From contig NZ_AP022573.1 of NCBI RefSeq assembly GCF_010729105.1, positions 4,650,001-4,714,000 of the forward strand: DNA of 64,000 nt, read 5' to 3'. The stretch is from Mycobacterium saskatchewanense (GTDB lineage Bacteria; Actinomycetota; Actinomycetes; Mycobacteriales; Mycobacteriaceae). The notes beneath the pieces were generated by a model. The model was not told the origin of the DNA. It saw only the letters and a list, made by a program, of their open reading frames with translations, and did no database searches. Position numbers and translations under genes: made by a program. This document shows, one piece after another, positions 35,465-46,158 of this stretch (the first letter of the stretch is position 1; each line of letters begins with the position of its first letter).

Positions 35465-36280
35465 ATGTTGGCGCGCTATCTGAAAGCCCAGCTGATCGTG
35501 TTGCTCTGCGGCGGCCTGGTGGGCCCGATCTTCCTGATCGTCTACTTCACCCTCGGCTTCGGCGACCTGTTGCAGTGGATGTTCTATGTCGGCCTGCTGA
35601 TCACCGTGGCCGACGTCCTCATCGCGCTGGCGCTGGCCGGCTACGGCGCAAAATCGTCGGCGAAGAACGCGGAGCTGGAGCAGAACGGTGTGCTCGCGCT
35701 CGCCCAGATCACCGGCCTCACCGAGACGGGGACGTGGATCAACAATCAACAGGTGGTGAAGGTGCACCTGCACATCTCGGGGCCCGGTTTCCCGCCGTTC
35801 GACGGCGAAGACCGGGTGATCGCGAGCGTGACCCGGCTGGGCAACCTCAACGCCCGCAAGGTGGTGGTCCTGGTTGACCCGACCACCCAGGAATACCGAA
35901 TTGATTGGGAGCGAAGCGCGTTGGTCAACGGCCTGGTGCCCGCGCAGTTCACGGTGGCCGAGGACAACAGAACCTACGACCTGAGCGGGCAATCCGGGCC
36001 GCTGATGGAGATCCTGCAGATCCTCAAGGCCAACAATGTGCCGCTCGACAACATGGTCGACATCCGCTCCAACCCGGTGCTGCGCGAGCAGATTCAGGCG
36101 GTGGTGCGCCGGGCGGCCCGGCAACAGCCGCAGCCGGCGGGCGCCGGTGCACCGGCGGGACCGCCGCCCGGGCCGACGATCGCGCAGCGGTTGCAGGAGT
36201 TGGAGGCGCTGCGCGCCAGCGGCGCGCTCACCGACCAGGAGTACACGAGCCGGCGCGCGCAGATCATCTCCGAGATCTGA
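35465..36280 (+). CDS. Membrane protein with C-terminal SHOCT-like domain
   Basis: A 271-residue protein. Two N-terminal transmembrane segments (LIVLLCGGLVGPIFLIVYFT and MFYVGLLITVADVLIALALA) are followed by a soluble domain and, after a Pro-rich linker, a C-terminal segment TIAQRLQELEALRASGALTD that matches the short SHOCT helix-pair often found at the end of membrane proteins. Function unknown. Resembles Rv0686. It lies about 90 nt before the mycofactocin-type SDR and may share its transcript. Confidence 0.8.
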   Translation: MLARYLKAQLIVLLCGGLVGPIFLIVYFTLGFGDLLQWMFYVGLLITVADVLIALALAGYGAKSSAKNAELEQNGVLALAQITGLTETGTWINNQQVVKVHLHISGPGFPPFDGEDRVIASVTRLGNLNARKVVVLVDPTTQEYRIDWERSALVNGLVPAQFTVAEDNRTYDLSGQSGPLMEILQILKANNVPLDNMVDIRSNPVLREQIQAVVRRAARQQPQPAGAGAPAGPPPGPTIAQRLQELEALRASGALTDQEYTSRRAQIISEI

Positions 36281-36321
36281 CCCTCGCCCCGCGTTAGAAC
36301 ACGTTCCAGTTTCGCTGCTAG

Positions 36322-37197
<876 letters not shown>

Positions 37198-37206
37198 TCG
37201 GCGATC

Positions 37207-38424
37207 GTGTATGAACACCACGTGACCACCGAAGACGCGAACACGAGCGATAACGGCATCGTCATCGTCGGCGGCGGCCTCGCCGCCGCCCGGACCGCCG
37301 AGCAACTGCGCCGGTCCGGCTACGCTGGCCGCGTCACCATCGTCAGCGACGAGGTGCACCTGCCCTACGACCGCCCGCCGCTGTCCAAGGAGGTGCTCCG
37401 CAAGGAGGTCGACGACGTCGCCCTCAAACCGCGGGAGTGGTACGACGAGAAGGAGATCACCCTGCGGCTCGGGTCGGCGGCCACCGCGCTCGACACCGCG
37501 GCCCAAACGCTGACGCTGGCCGACGGCAGCGTCTTGGCCTACGACGAACTGGTCATCGCAACGGGTTTGGTGCCGCGGCGGATTCCCTCGTTTCCCGACC
37601 TGGAGGGCATCCGCGTGCTGCGCTCCTTCGACGAGAGCCTGGCGCTGCGCGAGCACGCGTCGGCGTGCCGGCGTGCCGTCGTCGTCGGCGCCGGCTTCAT
37701 CGGCTGCGAGGTGGCGGCCAGCCTGCGCAGGCTCGGGGTGGACGTGGCGTTGGTCGAGCCGCAGCCGACGCCGCTCGCCTCGGTGCTCGGGGAGCGGATG
37801 GGTGAGCTGGTGGCGCGGCTGCATCGCGCCGAGGGCGTCGACGTCCGCCTCGGCGTGGGGGTGGCGGAGGTGCGTGGCCAGGGGCACGTCGACACCGTGG
37901 TGCTGACCGACGGCACCGAGTTGCCGGCCGACCTCGTGGTCGTCGGCATCGGCTCGCACCCGGCCACCGAATGGCTCGAGGGCAGCGGTGTCGAGGTCGA
38001 CGGTGTCGACAAGGGGGTGATCTGCGACGAGGCCGGCCGCACCAGCGCGCCCAACGTCTGGGCCCTCGGCGACGTCGCCTCCTGGCGGGACCCGACGGGA
38101 CACCAAGCGCGCGTGGAACATTGGAGCAACGTCGCCGACCAGGCGCGCGTCGTGGTGCCCGCGATGCTGGGGCAGGACGTCCCCTCGACCGTTGTCGTCC
38201 CGTATTTCTGGAGCGACCAGTACGACGTCAAGATCCAGTGCCTGGGCGAACCGGAGGCCAGCGACATTGTCCATCTTGTCGAGGACGACGGGCGCAAGTT
38301 TCTGGCGTACTACGAGCGCGACGGGGTGCTGGTCGGCGTGGTCGGCGGCGGAATGCCCGGCAAGGTCATGAAGGTCCGCGCCAAGATCGCCGCGGCCGCA
38401 CCCATCGCCGAGGTGCTGGGCTGA
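37207..38424 (+). CDS. Ferredoxin reductase-like FAD/NAD-dependent oxidoreductase
   Basis: A 405-residue flavoprotein of the rubredoxin/ferredoxin reductase family. The FAD motif is VIVGGGLAAARTAEQLRRSG, the NAD motif VVVGAGFIGCEVAASLRRLG, and the second FAD motif NVWALGDVASWRD. GTG starts at 37207 and 37222 are both possible. It passes electrons between NAD(P)H and a ferredoxin or similar partner. Its place next to the mycofactocin SDR suggests a role in re-oxidising or coupling the cofactor, which is inference. Orthologue of Rv0688. Confidence 0.9.
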   Translation: MYEHHVTTEDANTSDNGIVIVGGGLAAARTAEQLRRSGYAGRVTIVSDEVHLPYDRPPLSKEVLRKEVDDVALKPREWYDEKEITLRLGSAATALDTAAQTLTLADGSVLAYDELVIATGLVPRRIPSFPDLEGIRVLRSFDESLALREHASACRRAVVVGAGFIGCEVAASLRRLGVDVALVEPQPTPLASVLGERMGELVARLHRAEGVDVRLGVGVAEVRGQGHVDTVVLTDGTELPADLVVVGIGSHPATEWLEGSGVEVDGVDKGVICDEAGRTSAPNVWALGDVASWRDPTGHQARVEHWSNVADQARVVVPAMLGQDVPSTVVVPYFWSDQYDVKIQCLGEPEASDIVHLVEDDGRKFLAYYERDGVLVGVVGGGMPGKVMKVRAKIAAAAPIAEVLG

Positions 38425-38441
38425 CGGGGCCAACGCCCCGG

Positions 38442-39428
38442 GTGGCGGTGCTCGACGACTACGCCGGCGTGGCCCTCGGGCTCGCCGACTGGTCGCCGGT
38501 GCAAAGCCGTTCGGAGGTAACTGTTTTCGACCGGCACCTCGCCGAGGCCGAGGCCGTCGACGCGTTGCGGCCGTTCGACGTGGTCTGCACCATGCGCGAA
38601 CGGATGGCGTTCCCGCGCACCCTGATCGAGCGGCTGCCGAACCTGAAGCTGATCACGATCGTCGGCAGGGCGCTGCCGAACCTGGACATGTCCGCGGCCA
38701 GCGAGCGCGGCGTCCTGGTGGCCCACTCGGATTTCGCCAGCCCCCGTTTCCGCTCGCTGCGCGACGCCACACCGGAGTTCGCGTGGGGCCTGATGATCGC
38801 GACGGTGCGCAATCTGGCCGAGGAGCACCGGCGCATGCGGGACGGCGGCTGGCAGACCACCGCAGGGATGACGCTGTCGGGCAAGACGCTGGGGCTGCTC
38901 GGCCTGGGCAGGATCGGCGGACGCATGGCCGAGTACGCCCGGGTATTCGGCATGCAGGCCATCGCGTGGAGCCAAAACCTGACCGAGGAGGCCGCAGCGG
39001 CGGGCGGCGCCCGCCGCGTCGAAAAGTCCGCACTGTTCGCCGAATCCGACGTGGTGTCGGTTCACGTGGTGCTCTCGGAGCGCACGCGCGGACTGGTCGG
39101 TGCGGCCGAGCTGGCTTTGATGAAGCCGACCGCCTACCTGATCAATACTTCCCGCGGCCCGATCGTCGACGAGGCGGCCCTGGTTGCCGCGCTGGGGACC
39201 GGGCGTATCGCCGGCGCCGGGCTGGATGTGTTCGACGTCGAGCCGCTGCCGCCCGACCATCCGCTGCGAGGCCTCCCCAACGTGACGCTCTCGCCCCACC
39301 TGGGGTACGTCACGCGCGAGATGCTCGGCGCCTTCTACGCGGACACCGTCGAAGCCGTGGTGGCGTGGCTGGACGGCGCGCCGACCCGGATAGCCAATCC
39401 CGAGGCGCTGCAACACCGCACCGGTTAA
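38442..39428 (+). CDS. D-2-hydroxyacid dehydrogenase family protein
   Basis: A 328-residue D-isomer 2-hydroxyacid dehydrogenase. The Rossmann motif is LGLLGLGRIGGRMAEYAR; the catalytic Arg is in INTSRGPIVDEAAL, Glu in LDVFDVEPLPPDHP, and His in LSPHLGYVTREM. Members reduce 2-keto acids or oxidise D-2-hydroxyacids with NAD(P). The GTG start at 38442 is 17 nt after the flavoprotein stop; no strong ribosome site is seen. It lies between the mycofactocin-coupled SDR/flavoprotein pair and the DUF2332-mftR operon, and its last codons overlap the end of the convergent DUF2332 gene by 4 nt. I do not recall it at this place in M. tuberculosis. Confidence 0.85.
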   Translation: MAVLDDYAGVALGLADWSPVQSRSEVTVFDRHLAEAEAVDALRPFDVVCTMRERMAFPRTLIERLPNLKLITIVGRALPNLDMSAASERGVLVAHSDFASPRFRSLRDATPEFAWGLMIATVRNLAEEHRRMRDGGWQTTAGMTLSGKTLGLLGLGRIGGRMAEYARVFGMQAIAWSQNLTEEAAAAGGARRVEKSALFAESDVVSVHVVLSERTRGLVGAAELALMKPTAYLINTSRGPIVDEAALVAALGTGRIAGAGLDVFDVEPLPPDHPLRGLPNVTLSPHLGYVTREMLGAFYADTVEAVVAWLDGAPTRIANPEALQHRTG

Positions 39429-40471
39429 TGCCACCGCACGGGCGGACCGTGCGCGTGGCATTCGCCGAGGATTTCGAGCTCGCCGCCCGGCCAGCTGCGG
39501 GCGCGGACCAGAAACCTGATCGGCGTGCCGGGTCCGTCGCGGGCCGGTTCCATGGTGAGGTGGACGAACGGCGACCGCGCCCCGGCCCGAGCTCCCAACC
39601 CGTCGACGGCGGCGCGCACCGCGTCGCGCTCGGCGGCGGACAGGTACTGCCAGGTGATCGAGTGCCACAGCACTGTCAGCTCGCCGTCGGCCAGTGACAG
39701 GCCTGCGACGGCGTCGGCTGCCGTGCGCCGCTCCAGGCGCGCCGGGACGCTCCGGGCGACGGTGATGGCGCCGCGCAGCCGTCTCAACCGCGCGTCCTGG
39801 TCCGGCCACACGTAGCTGAGCGCGGTCAATTCCCCGTCGGTGCCGGCGACGTCGATGGGAGCGATGTCGTATCCGTGCCGCTCGGTGATCCGTACCGCGC
39901 CGTCCGGCGGCAGCGACCCGTGCCACGCGTCGTCGATGGTCACCGGCGAGTCGACCGGCCCCCACTGGTTGTCGGCGAAGCGGTACCGATAGTGGTCGGC
40001 CCGCAGGTTCAGCCCGGCGCTGGTCCCGATCTCGAAAAGCCTTACCGGAAAACCGAACTCGCGGTTGACGCGCAGCAGTCCACCGATCAGCGCGGCGGAC
40101 CGTCCCACCTCGTTGGTCTGTGGGGGTTGGTCGAGGGCCGCGCGCAGCGATGCGGCGTGGGCGACCGCGACCGCCCGGATCTGCGGCCAGGCTCGCCCGG
40201 CGTCCCAGGACCCGCCGGTGCTCGGATACCAACGGCGCAACGCTGCGGCGCGGCCGTCGAGGACGAGCCGATGCAGGCCACCGAGCAGGCGGAGCGGAAT
40301 GGCATCGCGTGACGGCGCGTCCTCGTGGCCGGACAAGATGGTCGCGAAGACGCCGCCGGCCGCCACGTCGGCGGCCACGAGCTCGAACAGCTCCCCGTAC
40401 ATGGGCGAGCCGGAACGAGCGCAGAACCGCCCCTGCGACCGCAGCGTCTGCAGCAGGTGTTCGCGGCTCAT
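39425..40471 (-). CDS. DUF2332 family protein
   Basis: A 348-residue DUF2332 protein of unknown function. The most conserved stretch is [20 protein letters not shown], which resembles a class I methyltransferase nucleotide-binding loop in style, but no established activity is known. It overlaps the upstream mftR by an ATGA start/stop overlap, so the pair is coupled, which suggests a role under mycofactocin control. Orthologue of Rv0690c. Confidence 0.88.
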   Translation of the reverse strand: MSREHLLQTLRSQGRFCARSGSPMYGELFELVAADVAAGGVFATILSGHEDAPSRDAIPLRLLGGLHRLVLDGRAAALRRWYPSTGGSWDAGRAWPQIRAVAVAHAASLRAALDQPPQTNEVGRSAALIGGLLRVNREFGFPVRLFEIGTSAGLNLRADHYRYRFADNQWGPVDSPVTIDDAWHGSLPPDGAVRITERHGYDIAPIDVAGTDGELTALSYVWPDQDARLRRLRGAITVARSVPARLERRTAADAVAGLSLADGELTVLWHSITWQYLSAAERDAVRAAVDGLGARAGARSPFVHLTMEPARDGPGTPIRFLVRARSWPGGELEILGECHAHGPPVRWH

Positions 40472-41064
40472 CGATCGAGCCCGTCCAGCCCGGCGCCCAC
40501 CACGTCGAACGCGTTGCCGAGCGCGACCGGCAGCGGGATGGACTCGTCGGCCAGCCAGTGCTCGTAAGCGCTCAACGCCACGGCCAGCATCGTCCAGGCG
40601 ACCGTCTGCGGAAGCAGGTCACTCGTCTTGGAGTCCGAGCGGCGGGCCACGAAGCCGGCGATCACCTCCCGCCAGCCGGCGTACATGGTCATCGAGTAGG
40701 CCTGCAGCTCCGCGGTCTGCAGGATCACGCGCATGCGCTGACGGTGCCGAACGGTCTCGGACTCGTCAAAGGTGTTGAACGCCAGCAGCGCCGCGCGCAG
40801 TGCCGCACCCAACGGCACTCGTGGCCCGACGTTGTCGAGCAGATCCCGCAGGTGCGCGAGGTGGGTGTCGAAATCGCCCCAGGGGATGGCGTTCTTGGAC
40901 GCGTAGTAGCGGAAGAGGGTGCGACGCGAGATCCCGGCGGCCTGGGCGACGTCGTCGACGCTCACGTCGGCGAAGCCGCGGGCCGTGAACAGCTCGATCG
41001 CCACGTCGGCGATGTCCTGGGGCGTCGTCGAGCGTCGCCGGCCCACCCGCGGCTGCGGCATCAT
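40468..41064 (-). CDS. mftR: Mycofactocin regulator MftR (TetR family)
   Basis: A 198-residue TetR regulator. The helix-turn-helix is in [20 protein letters not shown], and the C-terminal part has [20 protein letters not shown], a feature of MftR. In studied mycobacteria MftR represses the mft cluster and is released by long-chain acyl-CoAs. I start it at the ATG 41064, downstream of GGAAGGG; ATG 41061 and TTG 41067 are also in frame. It is divergent from mftA. An inverted repeat at 41107-41133 is a likely binding site. Orthologue of Rv0691c. Confidence 0.9.
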   Translation of the reverse strand: MMPQPRVGRRRSTTPQDIADVAIELFTARGFADVSVDDVAQAAGISRRTLFRYYASKNAIPWGDFDTHLAHLRDLLDNVGPRVPLGAALRAALLAFNTFDESETVRHRQRMRVILQTAELQAYSMTMYAGWREVIAGFVARRSDSKTSDLLPQTVAWTMLAVALSAYEHWLADESIPLPVALGNAFDVVGAGLDGLDR

Positions 41065-41106
41065 CAAACCCGCCCTTCCATTTCGGCACTCGATGCCATA
41101 TTCTGG

Positions 41107-41133
41107 CGACGATTGTGACTCAGCTCATCGTTG
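41107..41133. promoter_or_regulatory. Candidate MftR operator between mftR and mftA
   Basis: CGACGAT (41107-41113) and ATCGTTG (41127-41133) form an imperfect inverted repeat (6 of 7) around 13 nt. It overlaps TTGTGA (41113-41118) and, on the other strand, TTGACA (complement 41132-41137), possible -35 boxes for mftA and mftR. Confidence 0.5.
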
Positions 41134-41159
41134 TCAATACCTGACGAAAGGCAAGGCCC

Positions 41160-41249
41160 GTGGACCACGAGACCCAGACTGACACCGAACTCGTCACCGA
41201 GACCCTGGTCGAAGAGGTGTCCATCGACGGGATGTGCGGCGTCTACTGA
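41160..41249 (+). CDS. mftA: Mycofactocin precursor peptide MftA
   Basis: A 29-codon gene from GTG 41160 to TGA 41247-41249. The peptide is rich in Asp, Glu and Thr at the N-terminus and ends in IDGMCGVY, the invariant C-terminus of MftA. The last Val-Tyr is decarboxylated and cross-linked by MftC, cut free by MftE and further oxidised by MftD to the redox cofactor. The N-terminal part is the leader recognised by MftB. The gene begins the mft operon and is divergent from mftR. Confidence 0.97.
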   Translation: MDHETQTDTELVTETLVEEVSIDGMCGVY

Positions 41250-41253
41250 CCCC

Positions 41254-41532
41254 GTGTTCGACCTCGACCGCCCCTGGCGGTTGCATCCGCAGGTGGCCGT
41301 CCGCCCGGAGCCGTTCGGCGCGCTGCTCTACCACTTCGGCACGCGCAAGCTGTCCTTTCTGAAGGACCGCACGATCCTGGCGGTGGTGCGATCGCTGGCC
41401 GACCACCCCGACGCCCGGTCCGCCTGCCGCGCCGCGGGTGTCGAAACTTGCAGGCAGGCCCCGTACGTCCAGGCGCTCGGCGTGCTGGCCGAATCCAACA
41501 TGCTGGTGCCCCGGGAGGAACGCCAATGGTAA
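41254..41532 (+). CDS. mftB: Mycofactocin peptide chaperone MftB
   Basis: A 92-residue RiPP recognition element protein, from GTG 41254, 4 nt after the mftA stop. It binds the MftA leader and presents it to MftC. Signature: PWRLHPQVAVRPEPFGALLY, then HFGTRKLSFLKDRTI. The start is not preceded by a strong ribosome site, suggesting coupling to mftA. Its TAA overlaps the mftC ATG. Confidence 0.93.
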   Translation: MFDLDRPWRLHPQVAVRPEPFGALLYHFGTRKLSFLKDRTILAVVRSLADHPDARSACRAAGVETCRQAPYVQALGVLAESNMLVPREERQW

Positions 41533-42692
41533 GGCTCATCGAGCAGTTCGAGCGGGGGCTGGACGCCCCGATCTGCCTGACCTGGGAGCTGACGTACGCG
41601 TGCAATCTTGCGTGCGTGCACTGCCTTTCGTCGTCGGGCAAGCGCGACCCGCGCGAGCTGTCCACCCGGCAGTGCATGGACATCATCGACGAGCTGGAAC
41701 GCATGCAGGTGTTCTACGTCAACATCGGCGGCGGCGAGCCCACCGTCCGCCCGGACTTCTGGGAGCTCGTCGACTACGCCACCGCGCACCGCGTCGGCGT
41801 CAAGTTCTCGACGAACGGCGTCCGGATAACCCCCGAAGTCGCCGCACGGCTGGCCGCCAGCGATTACGTGGACATCCAGATCTCCCTCGACGGGGCGACC
41901 GCCGAGGTCAACGACGCCGTCCGCGGCGTCGGGTCGTACGCCATGGCGGTCCGCGCGCTGGAAAATTTGGCTGATGCGGGCTTCGCCCAGAACGGCGGCG
42001 CCAAGATCTCGGTCGTGGTCACCCGCCACAACGTCGACCAGCTCGACGAGTTCGCCGCGCTGGCGAGCCGCTACGGCGCCACGCTGCGGATCACCCGGCT
42101 ACGCCCCTCGGGCCGCGGCGCCGACGTCTGGGACGACCTGCACCCCACCGCCGAGCAGCAGGTCCGGCTCTACGACTGGCTGGTCGCCAAGGGGGAGCGA
42201 GTGCTCACCGGTGACTCCTTCTTCCACCTGGCGCCCCTGGGGCAGTCGGGAGCCCTGGCCGGGCTGAACATGTGCGGAGCCGGGCGGGTGGTCTGCCTGA
42301 TCGACCCGGTGGGTGACGTGTACGCCTGCCCGTTCGCCATCCACGACCGTTTCCTGGCGGGAAACATCCTGTCGGACGGGGGCTTTGACAACGTCTGGAA
42401 GAACGCGCCATTGTTCCGGGAGCTGCGCGAGCCGCAGTCCGCGGGCGCCTGCGGCAGCTGCGGGCACTACGACGCCTGCCGCGGCGGCTGTATGGCGGCC
42501 AAGTTCTTCACCGGCCTGCCGATGGACGGCCCCGATCCCGAATGCGTCCAGGGCCACAGCGCGCCGGCGCTGGCGGGCGCCCGCGAAACACCACGGCCTC
42601 GCGCCGACCATTCGCGGAAGGCGCGCGGACCGGTGGCCCTGACACTTTCCTCGCGGCCGCCGGCGCGCCTGTGCAACGAAAGCCCCGTGTAA
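41526..42692 (+). CDS. mftC: Mycofactocin radical SAM maturase MftC
   Basis: A 388-residue radical SAM/SPASM enzyme. The cluster motif is CNLACVHC (Cys26, Cys30, Cys33). The SPASM domain carries NMCGAGRVVCLIDPVGDVYA and CGSCGHYDACRGGC, binding auxiliary Fe-S clusters. It decarboxylates and cyclises the C-terminal Val-Tyr of MftA. ATG at 41526 after GAGGAA. The C-terminal tail of about 45 residues after the last cysteine region is basic and low in complexity, somewhat longer than the core. Confidence 0.97.
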   Translation: MVRLIEQFERGLDAPICLTWELTYACNLACVHCLSSSGKRDPRELSTRQCMDIIDELERMQVFYVNIGGGEPTVRPDFWELVDYATAHRVGVKFSTNGVRITPEVAARLAASDYVDIQISLDGATAEVNDAVRGVGSYAMAVRALENLADAGFAQNGGAKISVVVTRHNVDQLDEFAALASRYGATLRITRLRPSGRGADVWDDLHPTAEQQVRLYDWLVAKGERVLTGDSFFHLAPLGQSGALAGLNMCGAGRVVCLIDPVGDVYACPFAIHDRFLAGNILSDGGFDNVWKNAPLFRELREPQSAGACGSCGHYDACRGGCMAAKFFTGLPMDGPDPECVQGHSAPALAGARETPRPRADHSRKARGPVALTLSSRPPARLCNESPV

Positions 42693-42695
42693 ATC

Positions 42696-43883
42696 ATGGC
42701 CGAGTGGTTCGAAACGGTCGCCATCGCGCAGCAACGCGCAAAACGCCGGCTACCCAAGTCCGTTTATTCGTCTCTGATTTCAGCAAGCGAAAAAGGAATA
42801 ACGGTTTCAGACAACGTCGAGGCGTTCAGCGAGCTCGGTTTCGCGCCGCACGTCGTCGGCGCGCCGGAAAAGCGCGACCTCTCGACCACCGTGATGGGGC
42901 AGGACATCGCGCTGCCGGTGATCATCTCGCCGACGGGCGTCCAGGCGGTCGACCCGGACGGCGAGGTGGCGGTCGCGCGGGCCGCCGCGGCCCGCGGGAC
43001 CGCGATGGGGCTCTCCTCGTTCGCCAGCAAGCCGATCGAGGAGGTCATCGCCGCCAACCCCAAGCTTTTCTTCCAGGTCTACTGGCTGGGGGGCCGCGAC
43101 GCGATCGCCGAGCGGGTCGAGCGCGCGCGGCGGGCTGGCGCCGTCGGCCTGATCGTGACGACCGACTGGTCGTTCTCCCATGGCCGCGACTGGGGCAGCC
43201 CGAGCATCCCCGAGACGATGAACCTGCGGACCATCCTGCGCCTGTCTCCGGAGGCGATCGTGCGGCCACGGTGGCTGTGGAAGTTCGGCAAGACGCTGCA
43301 CCCCCCGGAGCTGCGGGTGCCGAACCAGGGGCGCCGGGGCGAGCCCGGGCCGCCCTTCTTCGCCGCCTATGGCGAGTGGATGGGTACCCCGCCGCCCACC
43401 TGGGACGACATCGCCTGGCTGCGGGAGCTGTGGGGCGGGCCGTTCATGCTCAAGGGCGTGATGCGCGTCGACGACGCGAAAAGGGCTGTGGACGCTGGTG
43501 TTTCGGCGATCTCCGTGTCGAACCACGGCGGCAACAACCTGGACGGCACGCCGGCCTCGATCCGCGCGCTGCCCGCCATTGCTGCGGCGGTCGGTGACCA
43601 GATCGAGGTGCTGTTGGACGGCGGCGTCCGGCGCGGCAGCGACGTTGTCAAGGCCGTGGCCCTGGGCGCGCGGGCGGTGATGATCGGACGGGCGTACCTG
43701 TGGGGCCTGGCCGCGGCCGGACAGGCCGGCGTCGAGAACGTCCTCGACATCCTGCGCGGCGGCATCGACTCGGCGCTGATGGGCCTCGGTCACTCCAGCG
43801 TGCACGACCTCGGACCCGGCGACGTGCTGATCCCGGCCGGCTTCACGCGGGCTCTCGGGGTCCCCGCCGACGGCCCGGCCTAG
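42696..43883 (+). CDS. mftD: Mycofactocin FMN oxidoreductase MftD (LldD1-like)
   Basis: A 395-residue FMN enzyme of the L-lactate dehydrogenase/glycolate oxidase fold. Conserved elements: LPVIISPTGVQAVDPDGEVA, FFQVYWLGGRD, SVSNHGGNNLDGTPASIRAL with the active-site His, and VLLDGGVRRGSDVVKAVALG for phosphate binding. It oxidatively deaminates the cyclised peptide product to premycofactocin. It starts 3 nt after the mftC stop. Orthologue of Rv0694. Confidence 0.96.
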   Translation: MAEWFETVAIAQQRAKRRLPKSVYSSLISASEKGITVSDNVEAFSELGFAPHVVGAPEKRDLSTTVMGQDIALPVIISPTGVQAVDPDGEVAVARAAAARGTAMGLSSFASKPIEEVIAANPKLFFQVYWLGGRDAIAERVERARRAGAVGLIVTTDWSFSHGRDWGSPSIPETMNLRTILRLSPEAIVRPRWLWKFGKTLHPPELRVPNQGRRGEPGPPFFAAYGEWMGTPPPTWDDIAWLRELWGGPFMLKGVMRVDDAKRAVDAGVSAISVSNHGGNNLDGTPASIRALPAIAAAVGDQIEVLLDGGVRRGSDVVKAVALGARAVMIGRAYLWGLAAAGQAGVENVLDILRGGIDSALMGLGHSSVHDLGPGDVLIPAGFTRALGVPADGPA

Positions 43884-44009
43884 CCGGTTTGGGCGCCGCT
43901 CGCGCGTGGTACATGCGGGGCAAACGTGACGAACGAGCCGAATTCCTAATAACGGATGAACCAGCCAGAAAAAATTTACATTCGAGGGTCAACAATTGGT
44001 GCACGCCAG

Positions 44010-44741
44010 GTGAATTCGTCCTACCATCACCGAGTGCCCGTACTCGGCGAATTAGCGACTGCCACGTCGAGCCAGCTATCGAGCATCTCGCCGTCGATAA
44101 TGGTCCCGGTTGGGTCGACCGAACAGCATGGTCCCCACCTGCCCCTGGACACCGACACCCGGATCGCCACCGCGGTCGCTCGCGCGGCGGCCGCCGGCCT
44201 GGAGTACGAGTGGCTGGTGGCGCCGGCGATCGCCTATGGCGCCAGCGGCGAGCACCAGAGCTTCGCCGGAACGATCTCGATCGGCACCGACGCCCTGACC
44301 ACACTGCTGGTGGAATACGGCAGGTCGGCGGCCTGTTGGGCGCGACGCCTGGTCTTCGTCAACGGCCACGGGGGCAACCTCGGCGCCCTCACCGCCGCCG
44401 TGCACCAGCTGCGCGCCGAGGGCCGTGACGCCGGCTGGGTCCCCTGCATTGCGGCCGGCGGCGACGCCCACGCCGGCCATACTGAAACATCGGTGTTGCT
44501 GCATATCTCGCCGGCCGAGGTGCTGACCGACCGTTGGCTGGCCGGCAACCGAGAGCCGCTGGCCGACTTGCTGCCGTCGATGCGTCGTGGCGGAGTCGCG
44601 GCAGTCAGCCCCGTGGGCGTGCTGGGCGACCCGACCACCGCGACCGCCGCCGAGGGCCGGCGCATCTTCGGGGAAATGGTGGACGACTGTGTCCGTCGGG
44701 TCGCCCGCTGGCGGCCCGCGCCGGACGGAACGCTGACATGA
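44010..44741 (+). CDS. mftE: Mycofactocin peptidase MftE (creatininase family)
   Basis: A 243-residue creatininase-fold metallopeptidase. Metal-ligand motifs: [19 protein letters not shown] and [25 protein letters not shown] is also conserved. It removes the MftA leader, freeing the modified dipeptide. I use GTG 44010 ([20 protein letters not shown]), as in M. tuberculosis annotations; GTG 44034 is a possible shorter start. The gap from mftD is 126 nt and more AT-rich than its surroundings, and may hold an internal promoter. It overlaps mftF by ATGA. Confidence 0.95.
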   Translation: MNSSYHHRVPVLGELATATSSQLSSISPSIMVPVGSTEQHGPHLPLDTDTRIATAVARAAAAGLEYEWLVAPAIAYGASGEHQSFAGTISIGTDALTTLLVEYGRSAACWARRLVFVNGHGGNLGALTAAVHQLRAEGRDAGWVPCIAAGGDAHAGHTETSVLLHISPAEVLTDRWLAGNREPLADLLPSMRRGGVAAVSPVGVLGDPTTATAAEGRRIFGEMVDDCVRRVARWRPAPDGTLT

Positions 44742-46150
44742 GTCAATCCCGGTTGCCGGACGGATTCGCCGTCCAGGTCGATCGCCGCGTGCGCGTCCTG
44801 GGCGACGGCTCTGCCCTGCTCGGCGGGTCGCCGACCCGGCTGCTGAAGCTGGCGCCCGCCGCCCAGGACATGCTGTCCAACGGCAGGCTGAAGGTTCGCG
44901 ACGACGTCAGCGCCCAGCTGGCCCGCACGCTGCTGGACGCCACGGTCGCCCATCCCCGCCCCGCGGGTGGCCCGTCGCACCGTGACGTCACTGTGGTTAT
45001 CCCGGTGCGCGACAACCTTTCCGGAGTGCGCCGGCTGGTGAGCTCGCTGCGCGGCCTGCGCGTCATCGTGGTCGACGACGGGTCGTTCACCCCCGTCACC
45101 GCGGAGGACTTCGTCGGCGCGCACTGCGACGTCGAAGTCGTGCGCCATCCCCGCAGCCGGGGGCCGGCCACCGCGCGCAACACCGGGCTGGCCGCCTGCA
45201 CGACCGACTTCGTCGCGTTCCTCGATTCCGACGTCGCGCCGCGCCGAGGCTGGCTGGAGGCCCTGCTCGGCCATTTCTGCGACCCGTCCGTCGCCCTCGT
45301 GGCGCCGCGGATCGTGGGGCTGGCGCACAGCGAAAACGTGGTGGCGCGCTACGAGGCGGTGCACTCGTCGCTTGACCTCGGGGAGCGCGAGGCGCCGGTC
45401 CTGCCACACAGCACTGTTTCCTATGTTCCCAGCGCGGCCATCATCTGTCGCTGCTCGGCCATCCGCGGCATCGGGGGCTTCGACGAGACCATGCAGTCCG
45501 GCGAGGACGTCGACCTGTGCTGGCGGCTCATCGAGGCCGGTTCACGGCTGCGCTATGAGCCGATCGCGCTGGTGGCTCACGATCACCGCACCGAACTGCG
45601 GGATTGGCTGGCCCGCAAGGCGTTCTACGGCGGCTCGGCGGCCCCGCTGTCGGTGCGGCATCCCGACAAGACCGCTCCGGTGGTCATCTCCGGGTGGGCG
45701 TTGACGGCCTGGATCCTGATGGCGCTCGGAACGACGCTTTCCCAGCTGGCGTCGGTGGTCGTCGCCGTGCTGACCGGGCACCGCGTGGCGAGGGCCATGA
45801 GTGGCGCCGACACCTCGCTCTGGGACGTTCTCGTGGTCGCCACCCGCGGCCTGTGGTCGGCGGCGCTGCAGCTGGCGTCGGCCCTGTGCCGGCACTACTG
45901 GCCGCTGGCGCTGTTGGCAGCGACGTTGTCGCGTCACTTCAGACGGGTCGTGCTGGTTGCCGCCGTTATGGACGGCGTGGTCGATTGGCTTCGCCGCCGG
46001 GACGCCGTCGGTGACGAGTGTCAGCCGATCGGGCTACTGACCTACCTCGTGCTCAAGCGCGTCGATGACCTGGCCTACGGCCTGGGACTGTGGTGGGGCG
46101 TGGTGCGCGAACGCAACCTCCGCGCGCTCAAACCGCAGATACGGACCTAG
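44738..46150 (+). CDS. mftF: Mycofactocin glycosyltransferase MftF
   Basis: A 470-residue GT2-family enzyme. The donor site is [11 protein letters not shown], with DSDVAP for metal and acceptor and [15 protein letters not shown]-terminal hydrophobic helices ([20 protein letters not shown] and [20 protein letters not shown]) suggest membrane association. In studied mycobacteria it adds beta-1,4-linked glucoses to premycofactocin. The start overlaps mftE. Confidence 0.96.
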   Translation: MSQSRLPDGFAVQVDRRVRVLGDGSALLGGSPTRLLKLAPAAQDMLSNGRLKVRDDVSAQLARTLLDATVAHPRPAGGPSHRDVTVVIPVRDNLSGVRRLVSSLRGLRVIVVDDGSFTPVTAEDFVGAHCDVEVVRHPRSRGPATARNTGLAACTTDFVAFLDSDVAPRRGWLEALLGHFCDPSVALVAPRIVGLAHSENVVARYEAVHSSLDLGEREAPVLPHSTVSYVPSAAIICRCSAIRGIGGFDETMQSGEDVDLCWRLIEAGSRLRYEPIALVAHDHRTELRDWLARKAFYGGSAAPLSVRHPDKTAPVVISGWALTAWILMALGTTLSQLASVVVAVLTGHRVARAMSGADTSLWDVLVVATRGLWSAALQLASALCRHYWPLALLAATLSRHFRRVVLVAAVMDGVVDWLRRRDAVGDECQPIGLLTYLVLKRVDDLAYGLGLWWGVVRERNLRALKPQIRT

Positions 46151-46158
46151 CCGCCGCC

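Noticed and set aside
44534..44737. Extended N-terminus of mftF
   Set aside because: It overlaps mftE in another frame and is Arg-rich; the ATG at 44738 in the ATGA overlap gives the family length.
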